A stretch of 41,153 bases of DNA. Source: Candidatus Rifleibacteriota bacterium. GTDB taxonomy: Bacteria; Riflebacteria; Ozemobacteria; Ozemobacterales; Ozemobacteraceae. The notes under the pieces were generated by a model. The model saw only the letters and a list, made by a program, of their open reading frames with translations, had not been told where the DNA came from and made no database searches. A program made the position numbers and the translations under genes. The stretch spans positions 1 to 41,153 of the forward strand of contig JAKQOH010000206.1 in the NCBI GenBank assembly GCA_029565415.1, read 5' to 3'. Shown here piece by piece: positions 9,791 through 20,238 of this stretch. Every line of letters starts with the position of its first letter. The stretch's first letter is position 1.

Positions 9791-9811
9791 GGCTTCCGAG
9801 GGGGAATCGAC

Positions 9812-10168
9812 ATGACCAACAGCTCTGAATGCCGCATGCACAGAGACGGCACGTGGCTGATCATCACGCCCGTCGGGTATCTCAACGACCAGGCCGGCTC
9901 GAAGCTGAACACCCTGATCGGCAGTGTCCATTTCGAGGGCATCCGCGTGGTGCTGTTCGATTTTGGGGAAACGCTGCTCGTGAACAGCCAGGGAATCGCC
10001 TGCCTGCTCGACAACTGCGACGCACTCGTGGACACACGCAATCTGAAGGTGGCCTTCTGCCGCATGCCCGCCCTGGTCAGAGAGGCGTTCAGCCTGGTCG
10101 GCCTTCTCGAGCTGGTTTCGTCATTCGGAACCGAGCAAGAGGCTCGCTCGGCGCTGGGCAATGGCTGA
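9812..10168 (+). CDS. STAS-domain protein (anti-sigma factor antagonist-like)
   Basis: 118 residues, essentially one STAS domain like SpoIIAA/RsbV. The central strand-loop reads VVLFDFGETLLVNSQGIAC. Ser59 in NSQGI matches the position phosphorylated in anti-sigma antagonists (usual pattern D-S-S-G), although the Asp before it is Asn here. GAGGGGG precedes the ATG by 7 nt. The stop overlaps the start of the next gene by 8 nt, so translation is probably coupled to the HEAT protein. No anti-sigma kinase or sigma factor lies in the window. The nearest possible kinase partner is the histidine kinase three genes downstream, which is not of the HATPase RsbW type. The partner is therefore unknown. 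Confidence 0.8.
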   Translation: MTNSSECRMHRDGTWLIITPVGYLNDQAGSKLNTLIGSVHFEGIRVVLFDFGETLLVNSQGIACLLDNCDALVDTRNLKVAFCRMPALVREAFSLVGLLELVSSFGTEQEARSALGNG

Positions 10169-12644
10169 CACGGCGGAGGAAAAACCGCTTCTCGAGCGGC
10201 TCACTTCGAACAAGCGGACGCTGGTCATCCAGGCCATCGTTCAGCTTGCGAAGTCCGCCGCCTCGAACGATGCCCTGAAGGCCCTCCAGCAGATCGCTGA
10301 CGGAACCGACCGGGAACTGTCGTTTTTTGCCGCCCAGGCCGTGAGCCGCATCCGGTCCCGCCGTGGGGATGCCGCGCCACCGGAGGGGCCTCCGGGAGAT
10401 GCCTCGCCGCACCCCCCCGCTCGAGACGATGCCGCGATCACCCGGGACCGGCTTCTCTCTCCGGCAACCGACGAAGTTCCCTGCCTTCTCACGCGGCTCA
10501 GGGCCGCCCCGGAAACCCTCCCCGAGGAGCTGCGGCCCGCCGTCGCCGCCTTTCTCGGCCGCTATGGGCGGCCGGAGGACGCCCCGCTGCTGACCGCCTG
10601 GCTCGACGATCCCCAAAGCGGGCTGATCGTTCCGGTCATCGAAGCGATCGAGGCGCTCGCTCCCCACGCGCTGACGGCGCACTTCCCGGCCCTTCTCGCC
10701 TCGGATCACCCGATCGTGCGGATGCGCGCCATCACGGCCCTGCGCCGGATCGATCCCGACGAGGCCGAGGCGCATCTGTTCGAGCTGCTGGCTTCGCGCC
10801 GGGTCGAAGAGCGCCTGGCGGGCCTATCATCGGCGTTTCTCTTCCCGTTTCCGAAAGTGAAGGAATACCTGCTGGAGATTCTCGGCGAAGAACAGGATCC
10901 CGAGGTTCTGCATGCCTGCGAAACCCTCCTCGCCTCGAATCCTGAAACGGATACGGCGTTGCGGTTGCTCGATCTGATCGATATGGTCCCGAAGCCGCAG
11001 GCCGCCAGGCTCAGCGCCGTTTTCAAGACGGTCTGCACCTCGATCGCCGCCGCCGGCCTTCTCGACGCCAAAGAGCCGCCTCACGAGTGCCTGCTCAAGT
11101 TGTGGCGGCGAGAGCGGCTCCGAAAATTTCTCGCCGACCTCGAGATCCAGATCGCGGTGGCTCCGGCGGTGCGGCGGGAGGCCATCGAGGAGTGGCTCAC
11201 GAAGAATCTTCAGACGCCCGAGGTCACGGCGTTCGTCGAGAAACTCGCCCAGAATCCGGCGACCGAGGATATCCACCGTCGGCTGGCGGCGTTTTTGCCC
11301 GGGAAGGCGGCTTCAGCGCCCTCCCGCGCGGACGACCCGCCCCGCAACCGGCCCGAACCGGAAAAACTGCGCCTTCTCGGCCAGCTCGACCGGCATGGGT
11401 GGGAACAGCACGCCGGCTGGGTGCGCGAGGAGGCCCGGTTCGGCTCGCCTGCCGTTCGAGCTGCAGCCCTGCTGGCGATGGCAGCCCAGAGCTCCGAGGC
11501 CGCGGATCTGCCCCTGGCGGAGTCGGCCCTCCAACAGGACGAGCCGGATGTCCAGTTGGCGGCCTTCAAACTGCTTGAAGCACGCGCTCCCGAGCGGCTT
11601 CTTCCGCGCCTCTCCGAGCTGCTTGCCTCCTCGGCACCCAAGCTGCGGGGCCGGGCGATCCGGTTCGCCCTCAAGCGAGACGCCAAAGCCGCCCTTCAGG
11701 GCATCGACTGGATGCTCCGCTCGCAGGACCGTTCCCTGCGCGCCCAGGCCGTGAGCTGCCTTTTCCTGTTTCCCTTCGAGGATATCGCCTCTCTTCTGCT
11801 CCGGACCCTCGAAACCGAGGATCATCCGGCTATCGCCCGCCAACTGCTCGTGATCCTCCTCTCGAACCCATCGAAAGAGATCCTGGAAAAACTGGATCAC
11901 CTTCAGTCCAATGCAAGCGCCGGGGTTTCGATGCTGATCGCCCAGGGCCGCATGGATCTGTTCGACATCCTGCTCAAACTCGGGGTCGACGTTCACCAGG
12001 AGCCTCAGCCCGCCTCGACAGAGCCGCCCCGGCCCGTATCGGCTCCCGGAACGAAAGCCGCGCCGCCCCCTGCCGCACCGCCGGCTTCTCCCATGCCGGC
12101 TTCCACCGCAAAGCCCTACTCCGTCGCCGAGGTCCGACAGGCCATCCGCAATCGCGAGGCGGGCGTGAAGCCGTCGCCGAAAGCCGATCCCCGGCCGGCA
12201 GCCGCGCCCGCAACAGGGCCTCGGATTCCGTTCACGGCGATTCTTGCGGGCCTCATCATCGCCCTGGCATTCCTCCCCATCCTCGTCATGCGCAGTGCCC
12301 CGCCTGCATCCGCACCCGATGAGCCCCGCACGTCCGGCAGGGCACGTAGTCAGGATGAGCGGCGGACAGAGGAACAGGTCGATCGTCTGACGGGCATTCC
12401 CGGAAGTTTCCGCATGGGCCGTCCCTGCCGGTTGACGGGGGTCGTTGCCTCCGTCGTCGACAAGAAAACCTTCCTCTTCGAAGCCGAAGGCAAGACATTC
12501 CGCTGTTCCGCCTCGGGCGCACTCCCCATGCTGCTCGCAGGGGAAGCCCTGACCGTCGAGATGCTTCCCTACCGCAATCTGCCGAACGGCACGGTCGCCG
12601 CGGATGTGTCCAGCGCAACCCCCGTGAAGGGAACAGCTCCATGA
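10161..12644 (+). CDS. HEAT-repeat membrane protein with C-terminal OB-like domain
   Basis: 827 residues. Residues about 1-620 are alpha-helical HEAT/armadillo-type repeats with recurring patterns such as RAITALRRIDPDEAEA and VRAAALLAMAAQS. A Pro/Ala-rich linker (about 620-690) follows, then one membrane helix (about 691-710, FTAILAGLIIALAFLP). The final ~85 residues (GRPCRLTGVVASVVD onward) look like a small beta-barrel of OB type. With no signal peptide, the HEAT solenoid should be cytoplasmic and the barrel periplasmic. The start overlaps the STAS stop and the end lies 31 nt before the big lipoprotein gene. I infer a scaffold linking a cytoplasmic partner to the envelope; no enzymatic motif is visible. 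Confidence 0.85.
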   Translation: MADTAEEKPLLERLTSNKRTLVIQAIVQLAKSAASNDALKALQQIADGTDRELSFFAAQAVSRIRSRRGDAAPPEGPPGDASPHPPARDDAAITRDRLLSPATDEVPCLLTRLRAAPETLPEELRPAVAAFLGRYGRPEDAPLLTAWLDDPQSGLIVPVIEAIEALAPHALTAHFPALLASDHPIVRMRAITALRRIDPDEAEAHLFELLASRRVEERLAGLSSAFLFPFPKVKEYLLEILGEEQDPEVLHACETLLASNPETDTALRLLDLIDMVPKPQAARLSAVFKTVCTSIAAAGLLDAKEPPHECLLKLWRRERLRKFLADLEIQIAVAPAVRREAIEEWLTKNLQTPEVTAFVEKLAQNPATEDIHRRLAAFLPGKAASAPSRADDPPRNRPEPEKLRLLGQLDRHGWEQHAGWVREEARFGSPAVRAAALLAMAAQSSEAADLPLAESALQQDEPDVQLAAFKLLEARAPERLLPRLSELLASSAPKLRGRAIRFALKRDAKAALQGIDWMLRSQDRSLRAQAVSCLFLFPFEDIASLLLRTLETEDHPAIARQLLVILLSNPSKEILEKLDHLQSNASAGVSMLIAQGRMDLFDILLKLGVDVHQEPQPASTEPPRPVSAPGTKAAPPPAAPPASPMPASTAKPYSVAEVRQAIRNREAGVKPSPKADPRPAAAPATGPRIPFTAILAGLIIALAFLPILVMRSAPPASAPDEPRTSGRARSQDERRTEEQVDRLTGIPGSFRMGRPCRLTGVVASVVDKKTFLFEAEGKTFRCSASGALPMLLAGEALTVEMLPYRNLPNGTVAADVSSATPVKGTAP

Positions 12645-12675
12645 CGGCGCAACTCCGACAAACGATGGTGAATCG

Positions 12676-15600
12676 ATGAATCTGCTGCCCAAACCGGTCG
12701 ACAAACACGTCGCGGCGCTCTCTGCCGCGCTTCTTCTCTCGGCGTTTCTCCTGATGCTCGGAAGCCTGGGCTGCCGCATCATCGAGCCATTCTGGTCGGC
12801 AAACCGCGATGGTGACGGCATCGCCGGCCTGATCGGCCGGTATACCGTGGCCGGCGGCGCCCCTCTGGACATCCGCTCCGGCGATCTGCGCGTCACGCTT
12901 CCCGCGGGCGCGGCTCCGGACGGAACGAGTCTCACGCTCGTCCAGGTTCCCGAGCCAATGTTCGTCGGAAGCGCGAATCCGACCGGGCCCAGGAAAGTCG
13001 AACCGCCGGCCGGCTTCGTCAAGCTGTCGAGTGCGTATGACATCACGATCTCCCCTGCCGAGACCGTGCTGAGCAGACCGGCGCGGCTCGAGCTGCCCTA
13101 CCGCGCCGACGATGCGGCCCGCATCGACCCGGGAATCATCCGTGTCGCGTGCCAGCGGGATGCGTCGGGATGGGTGCTGTTCATCCCTGCCATCGATCCC
13201 GATCATCAGCTCGCGATCGTCGAAACCTTCGGATTTTCGCGATGGATGGTCGTCCGGCCGACCGTTCCAACCGTCAGATTGCCGTCCCTGCATATCGCAG
13301 CGCAGCCCGGGACACTCATTTCGACCGTCCAGGGGGCTTTCGACACCGATGTGGCCCTGACATTCGGAGCGGAAGCGATCGACTCCACCGAAACGGCGAT
13401 CAACGAACTGACCATCGCCCCCGTGAACGGTCCGCTGCCGCCGGCGGCCATTCCATCTTCGCCAGGCCAGACCTCCGCGCTGCCTCTCGATGACCAGGGA
13501 AAGGCGGCGCTGGCGCTCGGAACGTCCCCGCTTATCTCCCGGGCCACGGCCGGAGACGCGGCAAGCTTCACGCTTCGGCTCGCCACGTCCGGACTGCGGC
13601 CCTCGGGCCTTGCTTCCCGGCTGATTCTGCGCTGGATCGTGAAACGCACGGATGGGATTTCCTTCGCCGCCGAAGCCCCTTTCACGCTGCAATCAGCTTC
13701 CGTTCCGGATCTGCCTCCTCCCCTCCTGACGGTTCACGCCCCGGCCGCGGAGGCTGTCGACGTTCCTCTGCTCACCCCGATCGAACTCACCTTCGACCAG
13801 GACATGGACAAGACGAGCGTCGCCCAGGCCCTCCGCGTCACCCCGGCGAACACCGTGGCGAGCGTCACCTGGACCGATGCCCGACACGCGTATTTCCAGT
13901 TCGACACGCCCTGGCCGGAAGCCACCCTCGTTACCGTCACCCTCGCCACCGCGGCCCGTTCCCTGGCTGGGATCGAACTCGCCGGCCCCGTCACCTGGAC
14001 GTTCACGACCGTCGCCCAGGTCGATCAGATCCCGCCTCAGCTCGTCACGATCGTTCCGGCAAGCGGCTCACAGGCGCTCGTGCCGAACACCCGCATCCGG
14101 CTCACGTTTTCCAAGCCGATGCTCCGCTCGAGCGTCGAGGAGGCCGTCACGGTCGTTCCCGCAGCGGCAGGAATGACCTTCGACTGGTCGACGGACAACA
14201 GGACGGTCGGCCTGTTGCCATCCGGAAACTGGGCCGTCGACACGGACCACCTCGTCACCCTCGCCCCGTCCGCCTGTGACACCGACGGCCTGACCCTGGC
14301 CGCTGCCGTCGGGTTCCGTTTCCGCACAGGCACGGTCTCGGGGCCAACGGTGTCGCTCATCGAACCGGTCTCGGATAGTATTGTAAATACGATACCATCT
14401 TCCCTCGAGTTCCTTTTCAGTCGGTCGATGAACCAGGCGCTGACGGAAGAGGCTTTTTCCGTGTCTCCGAAACCATCCGGAGCCCCAGCGTTCGTCTGGG
14501 CCAGCTCGAGCCAGGAGCTGACCGTCTCGTGGACGACACCGTTCCCGGATGCGGTGACCGTCACGGCCAGTTTTTCGGCTGCCGCGCGCGATCTGCAGAA
14601 TCTGCCGCTGTCGGGCACGCTCTCGTTCGGCTTCCGCATCCCCGATCTGACGCCGCCTCAGGTGGTGAGTGCCTATCCGGCCGAAGGGGCTGCCGGTATC
14701 GCCCGGAACGCGCCTGTCGAGCTGGAGTTTTCCGAACCGATGAACCCGACATCCGTCGCAAACGCGCTGCTCGTGACCCCCTCCGGGGACGGCATCCGCC
14801 TCACCTGGGATCCAACGGGAACGCGCCTGACCGTTGCGCCGGCCGCTCTGTGGCCCGGCGACACGCCGTTGACAATCACGTTCGGCACCGGGGCTTCGGA
14901 CAAATCCGGAAATCCCCTCTCGAGCGCGTTTTCTCTCGCCTTCCGCACCTCGGCCGTCGAAGCTCCGGTCCTGAGCGGATCGACGCCGCGTTCCGGCGCG
15001 TCGGGCATCCTTCCCGGCGCCTCTCTCCAACTGACCTTCAGCCGGCCGATGGAGACGACGAGCCTTGCCGGAGCGCTCATGATCGATCCCGCCCCGACCG
15101 GCGGCGTATCGACGGCGTGGAGCGGCGACGGCAGCATTGCGACCCTGACACCCCTACCCGCCTGGGCGAACGGGGCCACGATCACCATCCGACTCACTCC
15201 GGCCCTGCGCAGTGCGGAGGGAACCGGCCTGGCGGCAACGACGACGATCACGTTCACGACGGCCGACACCGAACCCCCGGCCATCGTCTCCCTCCTTCCG
15301 GCCACCGGCACCGAGAGGGTTTCGACCACCGCATCGGTCACCGTCGTCTTCAGCGAGCCGATGCTTGAATCCTCCGTCCAGGCCGCCGTCAGCATGATAC
15401 CGGCCCCTGGGGGAAGCCTGCGGATGCGCAGTCTCGATGCGGGACGCCGGTTCGAGTTTTCCTGGGCGTCCCCCCTGACGGATCTGACCGCCTGGAAGTT
15501 CACCATCGGCACGGGCGCCCGGGACCGAGCGGGAAATCCTCTTCGGCAGAGTGTTTCGACAGGCTTCACCACGACCGACACGTCCGCTCCCGCCATCGTG

Positions 15601-18411
15601 TCCACCTGGCCCGAGGCCGGATCGACCGGCATCCCGACCGGAACCGCGCTGCTGGTGGATTTCACCGAAGCGATGGCCCCCCTGACCGTTCAGATCACCT
15701 TCTCCCCCACCCCGCCGGGATCCCCCCAGCGGAGCTGGAGCAGCGATGGCAGGCGGCTCACCCTGAGTTGGCCGGATGATCTGCTGGCCGGGACCACCTA
15801 CGAGGTGGAGATCGCCACGGACGCCCAAGACCCCTTCGGCAACCCTCTTTCGGCAGGCCGCTCGTTCTCGTTCACCACCCTCGCTCCGGAACAGCCCGCG
15901 GCACCCGTGGTGAGCAGCCTCGTCGCCGATCCGTCGACGGCGGCGGCGAATCCCGACCGGCCGCTCCGGATCCTCTTCGGCCAGGCGATGGATGAAGCAA
16001 GCGTCATCGCGGCGATTTCGTTCGCGCCGGCCCTCACGGCACCGCCCGTTCCGGCCTGGAATGCGGATAAGACCGAACTCACGCTGACCTTCGCCCCCGC
16101 CCCGGCGACGGAGTACACCTTCCAGATCGACCGCACGGCCCGCTCAGCCGGCGGCATCACCCTGGGCAGTCCGTACCGGACGAGCTTCACGACCGCGCCG
16201 CGTCCCTCGGTCCTGGCGGGCCAGGAGCTCCCCGTCGCCGGATCTTTTTATATCGCATCAAATACATCCATCCAGATTCCATTTTCGCGGACCATGAACA
16301 CGGCGAGCGTCGAGGCGGCTTTCTCGCTGCAGGCCGGTGGGAGCCCGATCGCCGGCACGTTCGGCTGGGAGGGCAACCGCCTGACATTCACCCCATCCGC
16401 CCCGCTCTCGGCGGGAATCCTGCACGCAACGACGCTGCTCTCCTCCGCGGAAGACACGGACGGTGTACGGTTTGCCGGAGACTGGACGGCGACGTTCACG
16501 ACCGCACCGCCCGTTGCTCCGACGATCGTCTCGACGGTTCCGGCCAACGGCGCGACGGAGGTGCCGACGCACCAGGCCATCGTCTTTGAGTTCTCGGCTC
16601 CCATGGCCACGTCCACCGTCCTTCTCACGGTGACGCCGGCTCCCATCGGCCAGCAGACGCGGGAGTGGAGCCCGGATCAAAAGCGCCTCACCGTGAGCTC
16701 CACGGGCGGCTTCGGCAGCGGCACGACCTACCAGGCCTCGGTCGCCGCGGGTGCTCGCGACACGCTCGGCACGGCCCTTTCCGGGGCAACCTCGATCGCC
16801 TTCACGGCCGTGACGACCGCCGCCCCCCGCATCCTCTCGGTCGTACCCGGCATCGGAGCCCGGGAGATTCTGCGCACATCCGGTCTCACGCTCACCTTCG
16901 ACCAGGCGATGAGCCGGGCGACCGCCGAGGCGGCCCTCACGCTCTCCCCGGCTCCGTCCGGGGCCGTGACGTTTGCCTGGTCGGCAGGCGACACCGTCCT
17001 CACGGCCTCCTGGACCGGAGGCCTGACCCTGGGAACGGCGTATACCGTCAGGATGGCGGCCACGGCCGAGTCGGTTCCCGGTGTCCCGCTCGGCACGCCG
17101 TTCTCGAGCTTCTTCACGGTCGAGTCTTCGCCCATCGTCGTCGCCGGAAGCGCGTATCCGGCTCCCGGCGCCGTCCAGATCGCCACGGGAAGCGTCGTCC
17201 GGATGACGTTCTCGAAGCCGATGCAGACGACCACCGTCGCCTCGGCGTTCCAACTGAAGGCTGACGGCATCAGCGTTCCGGGATCGTTCGCCTGGTCGGG
17301 CGAGACCGTCACGTTCACTCCCGCGGCGCCGCTTCCCGCTTCGGGCGCCTGCGTGGTTTCGGTTTCGACGGCGGCGCTGGATACCAGCGGCAATCCGCTG
17401 GCGGCCCCCGTCACCTGGCGCTTCGACACGGTGACGACGACGGGCACGCTCTGGACGCAGCTTCTTCCCAATGATTTCACTGCGACGGAGCGGTTCGGCG
17501 TGCGGCGCGGGCATGCGACGATTTCGTTCAACAACCGGCTCTGGGTCATCGGCGGCAGCGACGGATTCACGTTCTTCAACGATGTCTGGAGTTCGGCGGA
17601 CGGGGTGACGTGGCAGCAGGAGTTGGCCCACACCGAAACGCCCGGCGCGTCGCAGTTCGGAGGGCGGACGAATCATGCCTGCGCCGTCTTCAACAACCGG
17701 ATCTGGCTGACGGGCGGGTATATCGACACCGGCACCGGCCTGGACGTGACGGATGATGTCTGGTCGAGCGCCGACGGCGTGATCTGGCGCCTGGAATCGG
17801 CATCCGCCGAGTATTGGGCGCGCGGCGACCACCAGATGCTCGTCTTCGACGGCAAGCTGTGGATTCTCGCGGGGCAGACCTACGACACGGACGGCCGCGA
17901 AACGCTGCTGGGCGACACCTGGGCATCCTCCGACGGCATCACCTGGACCGAGCGGGGCATGACCACGGCGTATTTCCCGCGCCGGCTCGCCGCGGCAGGC
18001 GTGATCGGCAACGCGATGTTCATCTGGGGCGGCTACGGCACGGATGCCGTCGGCGCTGCAGGTCCGCGCCACGACATCTGGAGATCCGTGAATGGCGATC
18101 AGTGGAGCCTCGTGACGACCGCTGCGCCGTTCGCCGCGCGCAGCGGAGCCGCCCATACCGTTCTCGACGGCACCGCCTGGATGATCGGCGGGTATGGCAT
18201 CGGGCCGTCGGGCTTCGATGATCCTCTGAACGATGTCTGGAGCTCCCGGGACGGGGTGACCTGGAATCTCCTGCTCCCGCATGACGAGAGCGCCTCGGGC
18301 AGATTCTCGCCGCGCCGGCAGGCCGGGCTCGGGCAGATTGCCGGCAGCCTGTTCCTGATCGGTGGGGAAGAACGTCTCGAAACGACCAATGATGTCTGGA
18401 AACAGGAGTAA
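12676..18411 (+). CDS. Large surface lipoprotein: ZU5-like domain, 12 SbsA/Big_5-type Ig domains, kelch propeller
   Basis: 1,911 residues. Basic N-terminus, hydrophobic helix and a lipobox-like GSLGC give a probable lipidated Cys33. Residues about 50-195 resemble a ZU5-like beta domain (LRVTLPAGAAPDGTSL, later ending FGFSRWMVV). From about 345 to 1588 there are twelve tandem ~100-residue domains of the SbsA Ig-like (Big_5) type. Each carries a core such as LTFSKPM, VEFSEPM or LTFDQAM and usually ends with TFTT. Residues about 1590-1911 form six kelch-type blades with HxxxxFNNRLWVIGG followed by NDVWSSADGVTW. The start is ATG 12676 with a weak GGTG-containing leader. The shape is a membrane-anchored stalk with a propeller head. 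It lies 31 nt after the HEAT gene and 6 nt before the kinase, implying cotranscription. Confidence 0.9.
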   Translation: MNLLPKPVDKHVAALSAALLLSAFLLMLGSLGCRIIEPFWSANRDGDGIAGLIGRYTVAGGAPLDIRSGDLRVTLPAGAAPDGTSLTLVQVPEPMFVGSANPTGPRKVEPPAGFVKLSSAYDITISPAETVLSRPARLELPYRADDAARIDPGIIRVACQRDASGWVLFIPAIDPDHQLAIVETFGFSRWMVVRPTVPTVRLPSLHIAAQPGTLISTVQGAFDTDVALTFGAEAIDSTETAINELTIAPVNGPLPPAAIPSSPGQTSALPLDDQGKAALALGTSPLISRATAGDAASFTLRLATSGLRPSGLASRLILRWIVKRTDGISFAAEAPFTLQSASVPDLPPPLLTVHAPAAEAVDVPLLTPIELTFDQDMDKTSVAQALRVTPANTVASVTWTDARHAYFQFDTPWPEATLVTVTLATAARSLAGIELAGPVTWTFTTVAQVDQIPPQLVTIVPASGSQALVPNTRIRLTFSKPMLRSSVEEAVTVVPAAAGMTFDWSTDNRTVGLLPSGNWAVDTDHLVTLAPSACDTDGLTLAAAVGFRFRTGTVSGPTVSLIEPVSDSIVNTIPSSLEFLFSRSMNQALTEEAFSVSPKPSGAPAFVWASSSQELTVSWTTPFPDAVTVTASFSAAARDLQNLPLSGTLSFGFRIPDLTPPQVVSAYPAEGAAGIARNAPVELEFSEPMNPTSVANALLVTPSGDGIRLTWDPTGTRLTVAPAALWPGDTPLTITFGTGASDKSGNPLSSAFSLAFRTSAVEAPVLSGSTPRSGASGILPGASLQLTFSRPMETTSLAGALMIDPAPTGGVSTAWSGDGSIATLTPLPAWANGATITIRLTPALRSAEGTGLAATTTITFTTADTEPPAIVSLLPATGTERVSTTASVTVVFSEPMLESSVQAAVSMIPAPGGSLRMRSLDAGRRFEFSWASPLTDLTAWKFTIGTGARDRAGNPLRQSVSTGFTTTDTSAPAIVSTWPEAGSTGIPTGTALLVDFTEAMAPLTVQITFSPTPPGSPQRSWSSDGRRLTLSWPDDLLAGTTYEVEIATDAQDPFGNPLSAGRSFSFTTLAPEQPAAPVVSSLVADPSTAAANPDRPLRILFGQAMDEASVIAAISFAPALTAPPVPAWNADKTELTLTFAPAPATEYTFQIDRTARSAGGITLGSPYRTSFTTAPRPSVLAGQELPVAGSFYIASNTSIQIPFSRTMNTASVEAAFSLQAGGSPIAGTFGWEGNRLTFTPSAPLSAGILHATTLLSSAEDTDGVRFAGDWTATFTTAPPVAPTIVSTVPANGATEVPTHQAIVFEFSAPMATSTVLLTVTPAPIGQQTREWSPDQKRLTVSSTGGFGSGTTYQASVAAGARDTLGTALSGATSIAFTAVTTAAPRILSVVPGIGAREILRTSGLTLTFDQAMSRATAEAALTLSPAPSGAVTFAWSAGDTVLTASWTGGLTLGTAYTVRMAATAESVPGVPLGTPFSSFFTVESSPIVVAGSAYPAPGAVQIATGSVVRMTFSKPMQTTTVASAFQLKADGISVPGSFAWSGETVTFTPAAPLPASGACVVSVSTAALDTSGNPLAAPVTWRFDTVTTTGTLWTQLLPNDFTATERFGVRRGHATISFNNRLWVIGGSDGFTFFNDVWSSADGVTWQQELAHTETPGASQFGGRTNHACAVFNNRIWLTGGYIDTGTGLDVTDDVWSSADGVIWRLESASAEYWARGDHQMLVFDGKLWILAGQTYDTDGRETLLGDTWASSDGITWTERGMTTAYFPRRLAAAGVIGNAMFIWGGYGTDAVGAAGPRHDIWRSVNGDQWSLVTTAAPFAARSGAAHTVLDGTAWMIGGYGIGPSGFDDPLNDVWSSRDGVTWNLLLPHDESASGRFSPRRQAGLGQIAGSLFLIGGEERLETTNDVWKQE
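13710..17440 (+). repeat. Twelve tandem ~300-bp coding repeats (Ig-like Big_5 array)
   Basis: The translated repeats share the order: PP/AP-xIVS-x-P, G-x-T-x-(I/V)-P, (L/V/F)-x-F-(S/D)-x-(A/P)-M, a Trp-S strand, and a terminal F-T-T. They are diverged in DNA, so the array is old rather than a recent tandem expansion. Confidence 0.85.
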
Positions 18412-18417
18412 CGCCGC

Positions 18418-20238
18418 ATGACCGACCCCCTGACGAATGGAGGGCCGCAGCCCATGGATGCCGTCCATCCGGCATCGGAAGAGGTTATTCGCCCGCCTTC
18501 CTACGGTTTCGAGGTGGTGCAGTCTCTGTTTCTGCTCCTGATCTTTCTGGTGGGATACGGCATCTGCCACCTGCTCGGCTTCGTGTACGGATCGGCGTCT
18601 TTCGCCCGTGTCATGTTCACGATCTTCGTCGGCTTCAACATCGCCTCGGTATACGTGGCCCTGCAGGGGCTGAAGCACCTGCCGCCGCGGAGCCTGCTGA
18701 AGGAGTCGATGGCGAACATGACGATCTCGCTCGGCTGCGCCGCGATGGCGAACGGGCTGGATCTGGCCCTGTGGCTCTCGGGAATCGCGCTGATCAAGTC
18801 GTCGTTTTTGCCGAATCTGTTCTTCGTCTCGGCGCTGTTGTTCGGTGTCGCCGGCATTCTCCAGATGGCGCGCGTGTGCCGGGTCTCGCCGGGGATCGAT
18901 TCGGCCACGACGTTTTTTCTGATCGTCCTTGCCTGTCTCGGCCTCCCGTATCTGATCGATCCCGGTGTTTTTTCGGCAAGCGCATCGACCTCGTTCAACA
19001 AGGAGCTCGTTTTCGGCCTGCTGTATGCGCTCGCGATCGGTTTCATGTCGTCCATCGCCCTGAAAATCTGGAAAGACGCCCAGGGTACGTTGCGCTCATC
19101 CGCACGTCTCATCTCGCTCGGCGCCCTGCTGCTGAGCCTCGGCTGCGCGATCTACGGGCCGCTGTTTTTGAAGCAGTCGGCCTTGGGAGTGGCGTCTCAC
19201 GGGGTCCATGTGATTCTCGCCCTCGGGTATTTCACCGTCGGTCTCGGGATCCAGCGCATGGGGATGACGGTCGTCGACGTGTTTTCTCCGGAACAAGAGC
19301 TGCTTTCCACGGGACGCCCGCTGGTCGATATCTTCGGTCCGGTGTTGGGAATGCGGGTGTATGATGCGATGGTGAAGCGGATCCGGGAGTCGAATGCCGC
19401 CCTGGTGCGGATCGAAACCGAAAGTCAGCTTCGCAATCAGCACATCGCCGAACTCGAGCGGGAGATCAAGCGCAGCACCGAGGCGGAAGACGCGCTTCGC
19501 AAGGCCATGGAGGCTTTGGAAACGGCGAACCAGTCGAAGAACCATTTCCTCTCGATGATGAGCCATGAGCTCCGCACGCCGCTCACGGGCATCCTCGCAT
19601 ACGGCCAGATGCTTTCGGATCCCAGCGGCCCGCTGAGCGAATCGACGACGGAGGAGATCCGCGAGCTGGGCGCGCGCATCCGGAAAAGCGCTGGTCATCT
19701 TCAGAACCTGATCGACGGAATTCTCGAGCTTTCGCGGACCGAAGCCGACCGGACGACCCCTCACATCGGGCCTCTCCTGCTCAGCGAGCTTCTGGACTTC
19801 GTTGTGCCGCTCGCCGAACTGCATGCCCAGGAGCGGAAGATCCAGTTCACTCTCGAGGTTCCCCAGGTGGATATCAGTCTCTCGACCGACCATCATTATC
19901 TGCGGCAGATCATCATCAATCCGCTGCTGAACGCCTTCAAGTTCACGCCTGCCGGCAGCGTGACGCTGAAAATCCAGGCATTGGATGCAGACCTCCACCT
20001 CCTGATCGCTGACACGGGGATCGGCATCCCGCCGGAGCTGCAGGAAAAGATCTTCGAGCCGTTCTACCAGGTGAGTTCGGGGAATACCCGGAAATACGGA
20101 GGTGTCGGCCTCGGGCTTCCGATCGTCAAACGTCTTGTCACGGCTCTCGCCGGCTCGATCGAGCTCGAGAGCGAAACCGGGAAGGGCACGTGCATCCGTA
20201 TCGTCCTTCCCGACATTGTCATAGCGAGTAATATATGA
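18418..20238 (+). CDS. Membrane-bound sensor histidine kinase with eight-helix N-terminal domain
   Basis: 606 residues. The first ~285 contain about eight hydrophobic helices, from [19 protein letters not shown] to a helix ending GLGIQRMGM, resembling a MASE/7TM-type sensory module rather than a periplasmic loop sensor. A coiled coil (about 315-370) leads to the HisKA domain. The phosphoacceptor is His383 in [11 protein letters not shown]. The HATPase domain has Asn505 ([13 protein letters not shown]), the G1 box [10 protein letters not shown] near 531 and the G2 box [11 protein letters not shown] near 563. No receiver domain is fused and no response regulator lies in the window. It begins 6 nt after the kelch lipoprotein stop and overlaps rnhA by 4 nt. 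I infer that it reports envelope or surface state linked to that lipoprotein; the signal is unknown. Confidence 0.9.
   Translation: MTDPLTNGGPQPMDAVHPASEEVIRPPSYGFEVVQSLFLLLIFLVGYGICHLLGFVYGSASFARVMFTIFVGFNIASVYVALQGLKHLPPRSLLKESMANMTISLGCAAMANGLDLALWLSGIALIKSSFLPNLFFVSALLFGVAGILQMARVCRVSPGIDSATTFFLIVLACLGLPYLIDPGVFSASASTSFNKELVFGLLYALAIGFMSSIALKIWKDAQGTLRSSARLISLGALLLSLGCAIYGPLFLKQSALGVASHGVHVILALGYFTVGLGIQRMGMTVVDVFSPEQELLSTGRPLVDIFGPVLGMRVYDAMVKRIRESNAALVRIETESQLRNQHIAELEREIKRSTEAEDALRKAMEALETANQSKNHFLSMMSHELRTPLTGILAYGQMLSDPSGPLSESTTEEIRELGARIRKSAGHLQNLIDGILELSRTEADRTTPHIGPLLLSELLDFVVPLAELHAQERKIQFTLEVPQVDISLSTDHHYLRQIIINPLLNAFKFTPAGSVTLKIQALDADLHLLIADTGIGIPPELQEKIFEPFYQVSSGNTRKYGGVGLGLPIVKRLVTALAGSIELESETGKGTCIRIVLPDIVIASNI

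Noticed and set aside
11313..13692. Long minus-strand open frames opposite the HEAT gene and the lipoprotein start
   Set aside because: Composition is shadow-like, and they cross two well-supported plus-strand genes.
16258..18678. 806-codon minus-strand open frame
   Set aside because: It is a low-information Arg/Gly/His-rich shadow of the Ig-kelch lipoprotein and kinase start, with no ribosome site or domain.
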